Source: an uncultured Taibaiella sp. (lineage in GTDB: Bacteria > Bacteroidota > Bacteroidia > Chitinophagales > Chitinophagaceae). From it: a DNA stretch of 5,217 bases. The DNA lies in assembly GCA_937871155.1 (NCBI GenBank), contig CALMXV010000377.1:1-5217 (forward strand), in the 5' to 3' direction. Positions 1-5,217 of the stretch are shown here, one piece after another. The position numbers and the translations under genes were made by a program. Every line of letters begins with the position of its first letter. Within the stretch, counting starts at the first letter, position 1. The notes below the pieces were generated by a model. That model saw only the letters and a program-made list of their open reading frames with translations. It searched no databases and was not told where the DNA came from.

Positions 1-313
1 CAATATCCATGATGCTGCCACCACCAATACCTACAATGCCTGAAGGAATACCTTTAGAGTTCAACAATTCATCGCGTAATTCATCAATAAGGTCTGTAGT
101 GGGTTCCGCCGGATCTACATCAATATACTTTACTATATCATTTGCCTGAATGGGTAGTTGACCCGCTAAGGGTTTTCCATTAAAATAGTTATCAACGATA
201 AAAACGATGTACTGATTATGATCTTTACGTACGGGATCTAATAGTTCTCCCATCATCGATAGACTTCCTCTTCCAAAGACAGTACGGTCGATATTTTTAA
301 AGTTCTTAAACAT
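1..313 (-). CDS. kdnB: 3-deoxy-D-manno-octulosonate 8-oxidase KdnB (N-terminal part, cut by window edge)
   Basis: Only the first 104 residues are inside the window, and the frame is still open at base 1. The protein begins MFKNFKNIDRTVFGRGS, the N-terminal pattern of iron-type (group III) alcohol dehydrogenases, and reaches the nucleotide-binding motif GGGSIMD at residues 97-103. The start, as I recall it, closely resembles Shewanella KdnB (NFKN...DR.VFGRG, then VDD/VDN...GKPL). KdnB oxidises the C8 hydroxyl of Kdo to an aldehyde using NAD and a metal, in the cytoplasm, and KdnA then aminates the product. The ATG at 313 is the only credible start, because the upstream frame meets a stop after ten codons with no other ATG. 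The gene lies 84 bases after kdnA on the same strand, which strongly supports the assignment. The metal ligands, expected further into the protein, cannot be checked. A general iron alcohol dehydrogenase would be the alternative without this neighbour. Confidence 0.88.
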   Translation of the reverse strand, partial: MFKNFKNIDRTVFGRGSLSMMGELLDPVRKDHNQYIVFIVDNYFNGKPLAGQLPIQANDIVKYIDVDPAEPTTDLIDELRDELLNSKGIPSGIVGIGGGSIMDI

Positions 314-328
314 GGTGCAATTTGTGGT

Positions 329-350
329 GCTAGTACCTAATTTCACTAGC
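329..350. repeat. Inverted repeat in the kdnA-kdnB gap
   Basis: GCTAGT at 329-334 and ACTAGC at 345-350 are perfect reverse complements around a 10-base spacer. A T-G wobble pair (328/351) could lengthen the stem. It lies 15 bases upstream of the kdnB start codon, so it would form a small hairpin in the mRNA leader of kdnB. On the minus strand no T run follows the stem, so it does not look like a terminator. It could be a weak translational control element, an RNA-processing site or a protein site. A six-base stem may also arise by chance. Confidence 0.3.
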
Positions 351-397
351 GTTTAAAAAAAGGTTTTATAAAGTAAAAGAGAGTGAGATGATTCATA

Positions 398-1597
398 TTA
401 CTCACCTATCGCTTCTGCTACACAAGTTAAAATCTGATTGGCTAAGGTATCAACTTCAGCCTCCGTCCATGTACAACGAATACCAAAGGAGATAAGCCTA
501 CCTACTACCTCTTGAGATACCGGCAAGTCTAAGTTTTTATAATCTTGAGGGCTTCCGGTCAACTGCACACATAGCTTAGAAGCAGTTTGCATATTTTTAA
601 GATGATCCCATTGATTGATGAAATGATACATATTGGTGTACCAGTAATTAAACCCACCAAGTTGATGTTTGTTGAAAGCGGCTACTAATTTTTGAGCGGC
701 TTCGGCTGTGGGCATTAGTAGGTTTAGAAAGGTAGCAGAGTCACCTGAAGCATCTGCCAGTCTAGAAAATCCGATGTGTGAGTTTTGAGATAATTTATCT
801 ATCAAACGTTGTTTATAGGTTCTATTGATGGCTCTAATCTGAGGTACTTTTCTTGTTTGTGCCAAGCCCACTGCAGCATTCAATTCTCCGATACGATAGT
901 TGAAGCCTAATACAGGATGTTGTTCCATCCCTCTGTTATTGCCTTCATGATTATGTCCATGGTCGGAGTAGCAATCTGCTGTTTTATAAATTTGCTCATC
1001 ATGGGTCACCATCACGCCACCTTCACCGGCTGTAGCTATTTTAAAGAAGTCGAATGAATAACTTCCTGCGGCTCCAAAAAGACCTGTAGATATTCCTTTA
1101 TAGCTGGCACCAAAGGCTTGGCCGGCATCTTCTACTAAGATAAGTTGATGTTCTTTTACTACTTGTAAGATGCTATCCATATCTGCCATTCCTCCACACA
1201 TATGTACAAGGCATACGGCTTTGGTTTTTTCAGTAAGTGCATTTTTAATACTACTAGCACTCAAGCAAAGTGTCTCATCGATCTCTGCAAAAATGGGAAT
1301 AGCCCCAATGAATAATACAGCTTCTATCGTTGCAATAAAAGTAAATGGCGGCACAATTACTTCATCACCTGCACCTACCCCTGCCGCTGCCAAAGCAGTA
1401 GCCACTGCAGTAGAACCACTACTCATAGCATGTGCATAACGTGCACCGGTTACTTTCTTTACTTCATCTTCAAATTCTTTTGCTTTCCAATGTCCGTTCC
1501 GCTGTGCATCGTGTCCATAGCGGAAAAGGATTCCTGTTTCTAATACATCTAGCACTTCTTTACGTTCTTCTGCACCAAATAGTTCTGTTCCGGGCAT
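398..1597 (-). CDS. kdnA: 8-amino-3,8-dideoxy-D-manno-octulosonate transaminase KdnA
   Basis: This complete 399-residue protein is a PLP-dependent aminotransferase of the DegT/DnrJ/EryC1/StrS family. It converts the 8-oxo form of Kdo, made by KdnB, into 8-amino-8-deoxy-Kdo, with glutamate as the known amino donor in Shewanella. Visible landmarks are the N-terminal MPGTELFG, the SSG phosphate-binding turn at 59-61, VPPFTF at 82-87, FAEIDETLCLS at 103-113, EDAGQAFGASYKG at 156-168 with Asp157 expected to contact the PLP ring nitrogen, and SFDFFKIATAGEGG at 181-194 with Lys186 as the likely Schiff-base lysine. SDHGHNH (211-217) and GFNYRIGELNAA (231-242) are also typical. Several of these, notably the MPG-ELFG start and the EIDETLCLS stretch, match Shewanella KdnA more closely than generic sugar aminotransferases. 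The ATG start gives the family's N-terminus exactly. The gene sits 44 bases after waaA and is followed by kdnB. Confidence 0.92.
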   Translation of the reverse strand: MPGTELFGAEERKEVLDVLETGILFRYGHDAQRNGHWKAKEFEDEVKKVTGARYAHAMSSGSTAVATALAAAGVGAGDEVIVPPFTFIATIEAVLFIGAIPIFAEIDETLCLSASSIKNALTEKTKAVCLVHMCGGMADMDSILQVVKEHQLILVEDAGQAFGASYKGISTGLFGAAGSYSFDFFKIATAGEGGVMVTHDEQIYKTADCYSDHGHNHEGNNRGMEQHPVLGFNYRIGELNAAVGLAQTRKVPQIRAINRTYKQRLIDKLSQNSHIGFSRLADASGDSATFLNLLMPTAEAAQKLVAAFNKHQLGGFNYWYTNMYHFINQWDHLKNMQTASKLCVQLTGSPQDYKNLDLPVSQEVVGRLISFGIRCTWTEAEVDTLANQILTCVAEAIGE

Positions 1598-1618
1598 GTT
1601 TCTGTTTTTTTAAGAGGA

Positions 1619-1626
1619 CAAATTTA
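1619..1626 (-). promoter_or_regulatory. Possible -7 promoter box upstream of kdnA
   Basis: Read on the minus strand, these bases are TAAATTTG, an exact fit to the TAnnTTTG -7 consensus of Bacteroidota housekeeping promoters. It lies 21 bases upstream of the kdnA ATG, so a transcript from it would have a very short leader. No convincing TTG/TTTG -33 box is seen at the usual spacing. In AT-rich sequence the match may be accidental, and kdnA may simply be read through from waaA. Confidence 0.25.
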
Positions 1627-1641
1627 GTTGTTTTAAAAAAA

Positions 1642-2886
1642 TCATTTTCCTAATGTTTGCAAAGCTTTATTAACAATAATAGTTGTAGCGCCTTGTTTCT
1701 CTTTCATAAAGGCCAAGATAGTATGTTTAAGATGGTCGTATGCTGCTTCGTTTGATAAAAGTTCATCCATTTTTTGGCGCATTGTTGCAGCATTCGATAC
1801 GCTGAAAGCAAGTTGCAAAGCGACCATTTCATTCGCCTCAACAAATTTTTGATAGATAGGTCCAAAGAAAACAGGCAAGCCATAAACGGCGGGTTCTAGT
1901 ATGTTATGAATACCTCCTTTTGCAAAACCGCCGCCTACAAAAGCAATCGTACCATAACGATACAAACTTGATAGCATCCCAATATTATCAATGATTAAAA
2001 CTCGCTTGTGTATATCTTCATCTGAAAGTTGGGAATAACGAACAGCCGTATTAGGGAACAGTTGTAAGAGGTGTTGGATATGTGGCTCATCTATTTCATG
2101 CGGCGCAAGAATCAATTTATTATTGGTAGCTTTCTCAAAGGCTAGTTGTTGTAACAGCTGTTCATCTTCTTGCCAAGTACTCCCTGCTATCAATACTTGA
2201 TGACCGGCAACCCAAGTGGCTATGGTCGGAAATTCAGATGCTTGACCAGCTATAGTGGCTACACGGTCGTAGCGTGTATCTCCTGCAATGGTTAGGTTTT
2301 GAGTAATGTCAATGCTTGCTAATAATGTTTGAGAAGCCGGGTCTTGTAAAAACAAGTGATCATAAAATCGTAGCATCGTTCGAAACAAGCTTCCATAGGA
2401 TTGAAAGAAAGGTTGAGAAGGGCGAAAGGTAGCAGCCGCTAAAAAAGTAGGCACTTGAGCGTCATGCAAAGCTTTCAAATAGAAATACCAAAACTCATAT
2501 TTTATAAAGATGGCTAGGTCAGGCTTTACGATTGATACCCATTTTCGGGCAGCTTCCGGATGGTCTAATGGAAGGTAAAAAACATAGTCCGCTTGGTCAT
2601 AGTTCTTTTGATGTTCGTATCCTGAAGGAGAAAAAAACGTCAATACAATTTCTACGTTTTCTTGTTTTAGTCTTCCTATGATAGGTCTTCCTTGTTCAAA
2701 TTCTCCTAATGAAGCACAATGTACCCAAATACGTTTTAGGGTGGTCGGTTGTAAGGTTTGTGCAATGGTAGTAAAGAGGTCTTTTCTTCCTTCCAACCAC
2801 AGCTGCGCCTTGTTCCCCTTCCTTGCTGTCAAGCGGATACCCAGATGATACAGTTTTAAAAACAATTGATAAAGCAGCAGTGACAC
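1642..2886 (-). CDS. waaA: 3-deoxy-D-manno-octulosonic acid transferase WaaA (KdtA)
   Basis: This 414-residue protein is a GT30-family Kdo transferase, which moves Kdo from CMP-Kdo to the lipid A precursor at the cytoplasmic face of the inner membrane. A hydrophobic N-terminal helix (about residues 2-20) fits the usual membrane anchor. The N-terminal GT-B half carries VHCASLGEFEQGRP (55-68), in which Glu62 aligns with the catalytic glutamate of the family. The C-terminal nucleotide-binding half shows GDTRYDRV (202-209), AGSTWQEDE (234-242), APHE (261-264) and VGGGFAKGGIHNILEPA (317-333), all hallmark segments. Length is normal for the family. The start is GTG at 2884-2886; no in-frame ATG lies between it and the upstream stop, and this start places the anchor helix at the very N-terminus. 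Neighbouring kdnA and kdnB suggest the natural donor may be CMP-Kdo8N. Whether one or more residues are added cannot be read from the sequence. Confidence 0.95.
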   Translation of the reverse strand: MSLLLYQLFLKLYHLGIRLTARKGNKAQLWLEGRKDLFTTIAQTLQPTTLKRIWVHCASLGEFEQGRPIIGRLKQENVEIVLTFFSPSGYEHQKNYDQADYVFYLPLDHPEAARKWVSIVKPDLAIFIKYEFWYFYLKALHDAQVPTFLAAATFRPSQPFFQSYGSLFRTMLRFYDHLFLQDPASQTLLASIDITQNLTIAGDTRYDRVATIAGQASEFPTIATWVAGHQVLIAGSTWQEDEQLLQQLAFEKATNNKLILAPHEIDEPHIQHLLQLFPNTAVRYSQLSDEDIHKRVLIIDNIGMLSSLYRYGTIAFVGGGFAKGGIHNILEPAVYGLPVFFGPIYQKFVEANEMVALQLAFSVSNAATMRQKMDELLSNEAAYDHLKHTILAFMKEKQGATTIIVNKALQTLGK

Positions 2887-2933
2887 AATGTAGATGGGTG
2901 CTTTAATAAAATGAAATCATTAGAAATAAGTTA

Positions 2934-2967
2934 CAAATATGCTTAAAATAGTGGGTTGAAAAAACAA
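2934..2967 (-). promoter_or_regulatory. Candidate promoter of waaA
   Basis: On the minus strand, CATATTTG (2934-2941) resembles the Bacteroidota -7 box TAnnTTTG with one mismatch, and TTG (2965-2967) lies 23 bases upstream as a possible -33 box, at the long end of the accepted spacing. The pair lies downstream of the lipoprotein terminator and would give a leader of roughly 40 bases before the waaA GTG. Since the terminator separates waaA from the gene before it, a promoter is expected in this gap. The exact boxes are uncertain. Confidence 0.3.
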
Positions 2968-2988
2968 GTATGGAATCTTACTTTCAAT

Positions 2989-3013
2989 AAAAAAGCCTCC
3001 CAAAAAGGAGGCT
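2989..3013 (-). terminator. Intrinsic terminator after the lipoprotein gene
   Basis: AGCCTCC (2994-3000) and GGAGGCT (3007-3013) form a perfect seven-base-pair GC-rich stem with a six-base loop. Read on the minus strand, the stem is followed at once by a run of six T (2989-2994, the last overlapping the stem). There is no T run on the plus side, so it works in one direction. It lies about 35 bases after the stop codon of the lipoprotein gene and isolates that gene from the waaA-kdnA-kdnB block. Confidence 0.88.
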
Positions 3014-3048
3014 CAATATATTGATACAATTGCATGAGGTTTTGTTGG

Positions 3049-3579
3049 CTATTTAATATACATATCAATATGTCCTCTTACATAAAACTGTTTATTTTCT
3101 GCAGAGAAGCCAAAGAACATCCGATAATGATTGCCCGGTATAAGACTCAGACCGGCATAGTCAAGTGGTACGCTTCCATTGATATTGTTAAGGTGTACAG
3201 ATTTCAAGAAGTGAACATTTTTTTGTTCATCAATTATCATCAGTTTCAAATTCACCGGCTCTACAGAAAAGTATTTCAAGGTTTGGATATCTCTACAAGG
3301 ATTAGGGTATAATGCTTGAACATTCACATCCGGTTGCATTCTATAGCCAGTAAGATTTACAGTATCCAATGGTTTGAAGCCTTCAAAAACCCATTCAGGC
3401 CAGTTTTCGCTAGCATAGTCATCTCCGGCATTACCTATATTACCCAGATAGACACCATTCACATCAAATTCTCTATAGCTTGAAAAATCTGTACTGGCTG
3501 CACTTTGATTTTTATTGTCGTCTTTTTTGCACGCCGCTAACGTACATACCGAAAGTGCAATCACTAATAATTTTCTCAT
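3049..3579 (-). CDS. Small lipoprotein of unknown function with a T9SS-sorting-domain-like C-terminal half
   Basis: I do not recognise this 176-residue protein as a named family. It begins with a lipoprotein signal peptide: basic MRK, a hydrophobic stretch, then the lipobox LAAC (14-17), so Cys17 should be lipidated, followed by a charged KKDD linker. Residues 30-85 are rich in aromatic and acidic residues without a motif I know. From residue 91 the pattern resembles a Bacteroidota type A sorting domain: YPNP (91-94), a beta-strand-like LKLMIIDEQKN (111-121), then PLDYAGLSLIPGNHYRM (138-154), matching the usual L-D-x-x-x-L-x-x-G-x-Y signature, and a last strand ending in MYIK. The ATG at 3577-3579 gives an ideal signal peptide. 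It is a single-gene unit: 154 bases separate it from rfbF, and a strong terminator follows it. The upstream gap is AT-rich, with only a weak TATATTGC as a possible -7 box. The protein probably sits in the envelope. Confidence 0.82.
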   Translation of the reverse strand: MRKLLVIALSVCTLAACKKDDNKNQSAASTDFSSYREFDVNGVYLGNIGNAGDDYASENWPEWVFEGFKPLDTVNLTGYRMQPDVNVQALYPNPCRDIQTLKYFSVEPVNLKLMIIDEQKNVHFLKSVHLNNINGSVPLDYAGLSLIPGNHYRMFFGFSAENKQFYVRGHIDMYIK

Positions 3580-3733
3580 CCTTTGGGATATTTTTTTTGC
3601 AATATAGTAATCCTATCGGCTATAATTAAATAGAACACAGGATTTTTTTAAGTTTTAAACGGTCTTTTGATTAAATGTTGTGATTCATGCCGCCAATCTT
3701 GTGTTTAAAGGCATTTATCATTTCATGAGTTAA

Positions 3734-4507
3734 CTACCACACCTTCCATTGGGGCTGTTGTTGCCACATTGCTTCAAGTTCTTCCTTGTCTCTTATCGTA
3801 TCCATACATTTCCAAAAACCATGATGTTTATACGCAGCTATTTGACGGTCGGCAGCTAAGTCGTTCATCGGTTGGCGTTCCCACATGATATCATCCGCAT
3901 CTTCTTTGAGGTATTGGGCAATAGTAGGTTCAATAATAAAGAATCCGCCGTTGATCCAAGTCCCGCTTTCTTCTGGCTTCTCTTCAAAACTATCAATGGT
4001 TCCATCAGTTTCTATCTTTATCACTCCAAATCTGCTAGTTGCTTGGATAGAGGTCATGGTACATATCTTACTACTTTGTTGATGAAATTTCATTAGCTCA
4101 TCAAGATTGACATCACATACACCATCTCCATAAGTAAGCATAAAAGTTTCGTTGCCTACATAAGGTAAAATCCGTTTGAGTCTTCCGGCTGTCATCGTAT
4201 CCAATCCGGTATCTATTAATGAGATTTTAAACGGTTCGGCATTGTTTTGATGCACTTTTAATGAATTGTCTTTGAGGTCAACCGTTACATCGGCATTATG
4301 CATAAAGTAGTTGACAAAATATTCTTTTATCATCCAGCCTTTGTAACCTAGGCAAATGATAAACTCGGTATGTCCATAGGCGGCATATATCTTCATGATA
4401 TGCCACAGAATGGGCTTCCCTCCAATTTCTATCATTGGCTTAGGACGTAAGGTGCTTTCTTCTGCTATTCGTGTGCCGCGACCGCCGGCAAAGATGACCA
4501 CTTTCAT
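3734..4507 (-). CDS. rfbF: Glucose-1-phosphate cytidylyltransferase RfbF
   Basis: This 257-residue protein has the same length as Salmonella RfbF. It makes CDP-glucose from CTP and glucose 1-phosphate in the cytoplasm, the entry step to CDP-linked 3,6-dideoxyhexoses and related surface sugars. The nucleotidyltransferase signature FAGGRGTRIAEE (6-17) is followed by RPKPMIEIGGKPILWHIMK (21-39), with the lysine of PKP typical of the family. Further segments specific to this subfamily are GYKGWMIKEYFVNYF (54-68), DTGLDTMTAGRLKR (99-112), LTYGDGVCD (124-132), where Asp128 is the likely metal ligand, INGGFF (185-190) and HHGFWKCMDTIRDK (228-241), with Asp236 as the probable second metal ligand. These, particularly YKGWMIKEYF and the GFW-MDT end, separate it from glucose-1-phosphate thymidylyl- and uridylyltransferases. 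It starts 18 bases after the DUF4292 gene and is probably co-transcribed with it. No CDP-glucose dehydratase follows, so the downstream sugar cannot be named. Confidence 0.93.
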   Translation of the reverse strand: MKVVIFAGGRGTRIAEESTLRPKPMIEIGGKPILWHIMKIYAAYGHTEFIICLGYKGWMIKEYFVNYFMHNADVTVDLKDNSLKVHQNNAEPFKISLIDTGLDTMTAGRLKRILPYVGNETFMLTYGDGVCDVNLDELMKFHQQSSKICTMTSIQATSRFGVIKIETDGTIDSFEEKPEESGTWINGGFFIIEPTIAQYLKEDADDIMWERQPMNDLAADRQIAAYKHHGFWKCMDTIRDKEELEAMWQQQPQWKVW

Positions 4508-4525
4508 AAGGCTAAAATATTCGTT

Positions 4526-5217
4526 TTATTTTCTTTGGTAAGATTTAGGAACAGAGAAGGGCATATCCACGGTTGTATTAAATCCTGCATCAGTGAAATT
4601 CATCTCCAACAAATAAGGGTATCCTTGATTGATAGCTTGAATTACGCGCTCCTTTGGGAAGTTGATATTCTGAAGAAGTTGATATCCCGACAAGGTTTCT
4701 GTAGCCACCGAATTATCGTTGTCCAAAAACACTTTGAAACCACTAAGTATATTGTTGAGTGTATTAAAGGTTAGTATCTGGTTGAAGTTATCTTTTTTGA
4801 TGTTGAAATGAGTCACTGACGTTTCTTCTTGTATAGATTGAATTTCTCCATCTTGTCTTAAGGCACTTCCTATAAATAGGTTTTGAAGCATGGCAAAATC
4901 AACAGGGAAGGGTAATACTTTATTAGCCTCTTCGGTTCTCATTGAAGTGACGGATTTTTCCAAATAGTTCATCAACATAAAGCTGTCCGGTGTTGCATAG
5001 ATGCGGGCTACATTTACCAAACCACCGAGGGCACTTACATTCACCCATATAGCTTCATTTTTTTTCACGCGTATATGAGCGGTAAAATCTTGGTTCTGTC
5101 CCCGTCCTTCAAAATGGCATTTTGCTTTGCCAGAGAAGGTTTGGTAGTTGGGCACTTGCTGCCATAGCGGAGCATATTTGACAGCTAATGCTTCATTATA
5201 TTTTGGGGTAGCTATGG
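4526..5217 (-). CDS. DUF4292 family envelope protein (N-terminus outside the window)
   Basis: The frame is open to the right edge, so 229 residues of a longer protein are visible. A GTG at 5153-5155 opens an apparent start, but the coding frame continues upstream for at least 20 more codons (ending TPKYNEALAVKYAPLWQQ), so that GTG is an internal valine. The pattern of FSGKAKCHFEG, HIRVKKNEAIWVNVSALGG, VARIYATPDSFMLMNYLEK and VDFAMLQNLFIGSALR is that of DUF4292, a Bacteroidota family predicted to have a LolA/LolB-like curved beta-sheet and usually starting with a lipoprotein signal, which would lie outside this window. The visible length fits the family without its N-terminus. Its function is not established; a role in lipoprotein or envelope lipid handling is inference from the fold. 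The family assignment is from remembered sequence patterns. Confidence 0.8.
   Translation of the reverse strand, partial: IATPKYNEALAVKYAPLWQQVPNYQTFSGKAKCHFEGRGQNQDFTAHIRVKKNEAIWVNVSALGGLVNVARIYATPDSFMLMNYLEKSVTSMRTEEANKVLPFPVDFAMLQNLFIGSALRQDGEIQSIQEETSVTHFNIKKDNFNQILTFNTLNNILSGFKVFLDNDNSVATETLSGYQLLQNINFPKERVIQAINQGYPYLLEMNFTDAGFNTTVDMPFSVPKSYQRK

Noticed and set aside
1170..1653. Two plus-strand open frames of 89 and 73 codons opposite kdnA
   Set aside because: They lie antisense within a strongly conserved gene (the second runs just past it), show no family signature, and their composition mirrors the opposite coding strand.
3014..3023. Ten-base palindrome CAATATATTG next to the terminator
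   Set aside because: It is purely AT-rich in the centre, short, and lies in the 3' untranslated region, so it is readily expected by chance.
3034..3312. Plus-strand open frame of 92 codons opposite the lipoprotein gene
   Set aside because: The minus-strand frame has a proper signal peptide and its own terminator, while this one has no recognisable feature.
3671..3721. A 16-residue minus-strand open frame (ATG to TAA) 12 bases after rfbF
   Set aside because: It is too short to support, has no recognisable motif or ribosome site, and is more likely chance in the 3' region of rfbF.
3872..4096. Overlapping plus-strand open frames opposite rfbF
   Set aside because: They are shadows of a well-conserved enzyme gene with no independent support.
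4535..4774. Plus-strand open frame of 79 codons opposite the DUF4292 gene
   Set aside because: It is antisense to a conserved family and has no motif of its own.
5153..5155. GTG as the start of the DUF4292 gene
   Set aside because: The frame continues open to the window edge with plausible coding sequence, so the true start is outside.

Overview
The window looks like part of a chromosome from a Bacteroidota bacterium, possibly of the Chitinophagales type. The base composition is moderately AT-rich. No clear Shine-Dalgarno sites lie ahead of the genes, only A-rich leaders. A DUF4292 protein, a family typical of Bacteroidota, is present, and TAnnTTTG-like promoter boxes occur. All six genes are on the minus strand, so transcription runs from high to low coordinates. 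No gene-free gap exceeds 165 bases. I see no RNA genes, mobile elements or CRISPR arrays.

Right part (3734-5217): a DUF4292 envelope protein, cut by the window edge, is followed after 18 bases by an RfbF-type glucose-1-phosphate cytidylyltransferase, which makes CDP-glucose for surface-polysaccharide sugars. The usual partner, a CDP-glucose 4,6-dehydratase, is not next to it.

Middle (2986-3579): a small lipoprotein gene of unknown function, whose C-terminal half resembles a type IX secretion sorting domain. It ends in a clear intrinsic terminator that separates it from the next block.

Left part (1-2941): waaA (Kdo transferase), kdnA (aminotransferase) and kdnB (C8 alcohol oxidase, cut by the left edge) follow each other in the same direction with short gaps. 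KdnB and KdnA are the two enzymes known from Shewanella to convert Kdo to 8-amino-8-deoxy-Kdo (Kdo8N). Next to the Kdo transferase they form a compact module for making and attaching an amino-modified inner-core sugar to lipid A. This is the most informative content of the window. The enzymes are known, but their tight linkage to waaA in this lineage predicts a Kdo8N-containing lipopolysaccharide or lipooligosaccharide.
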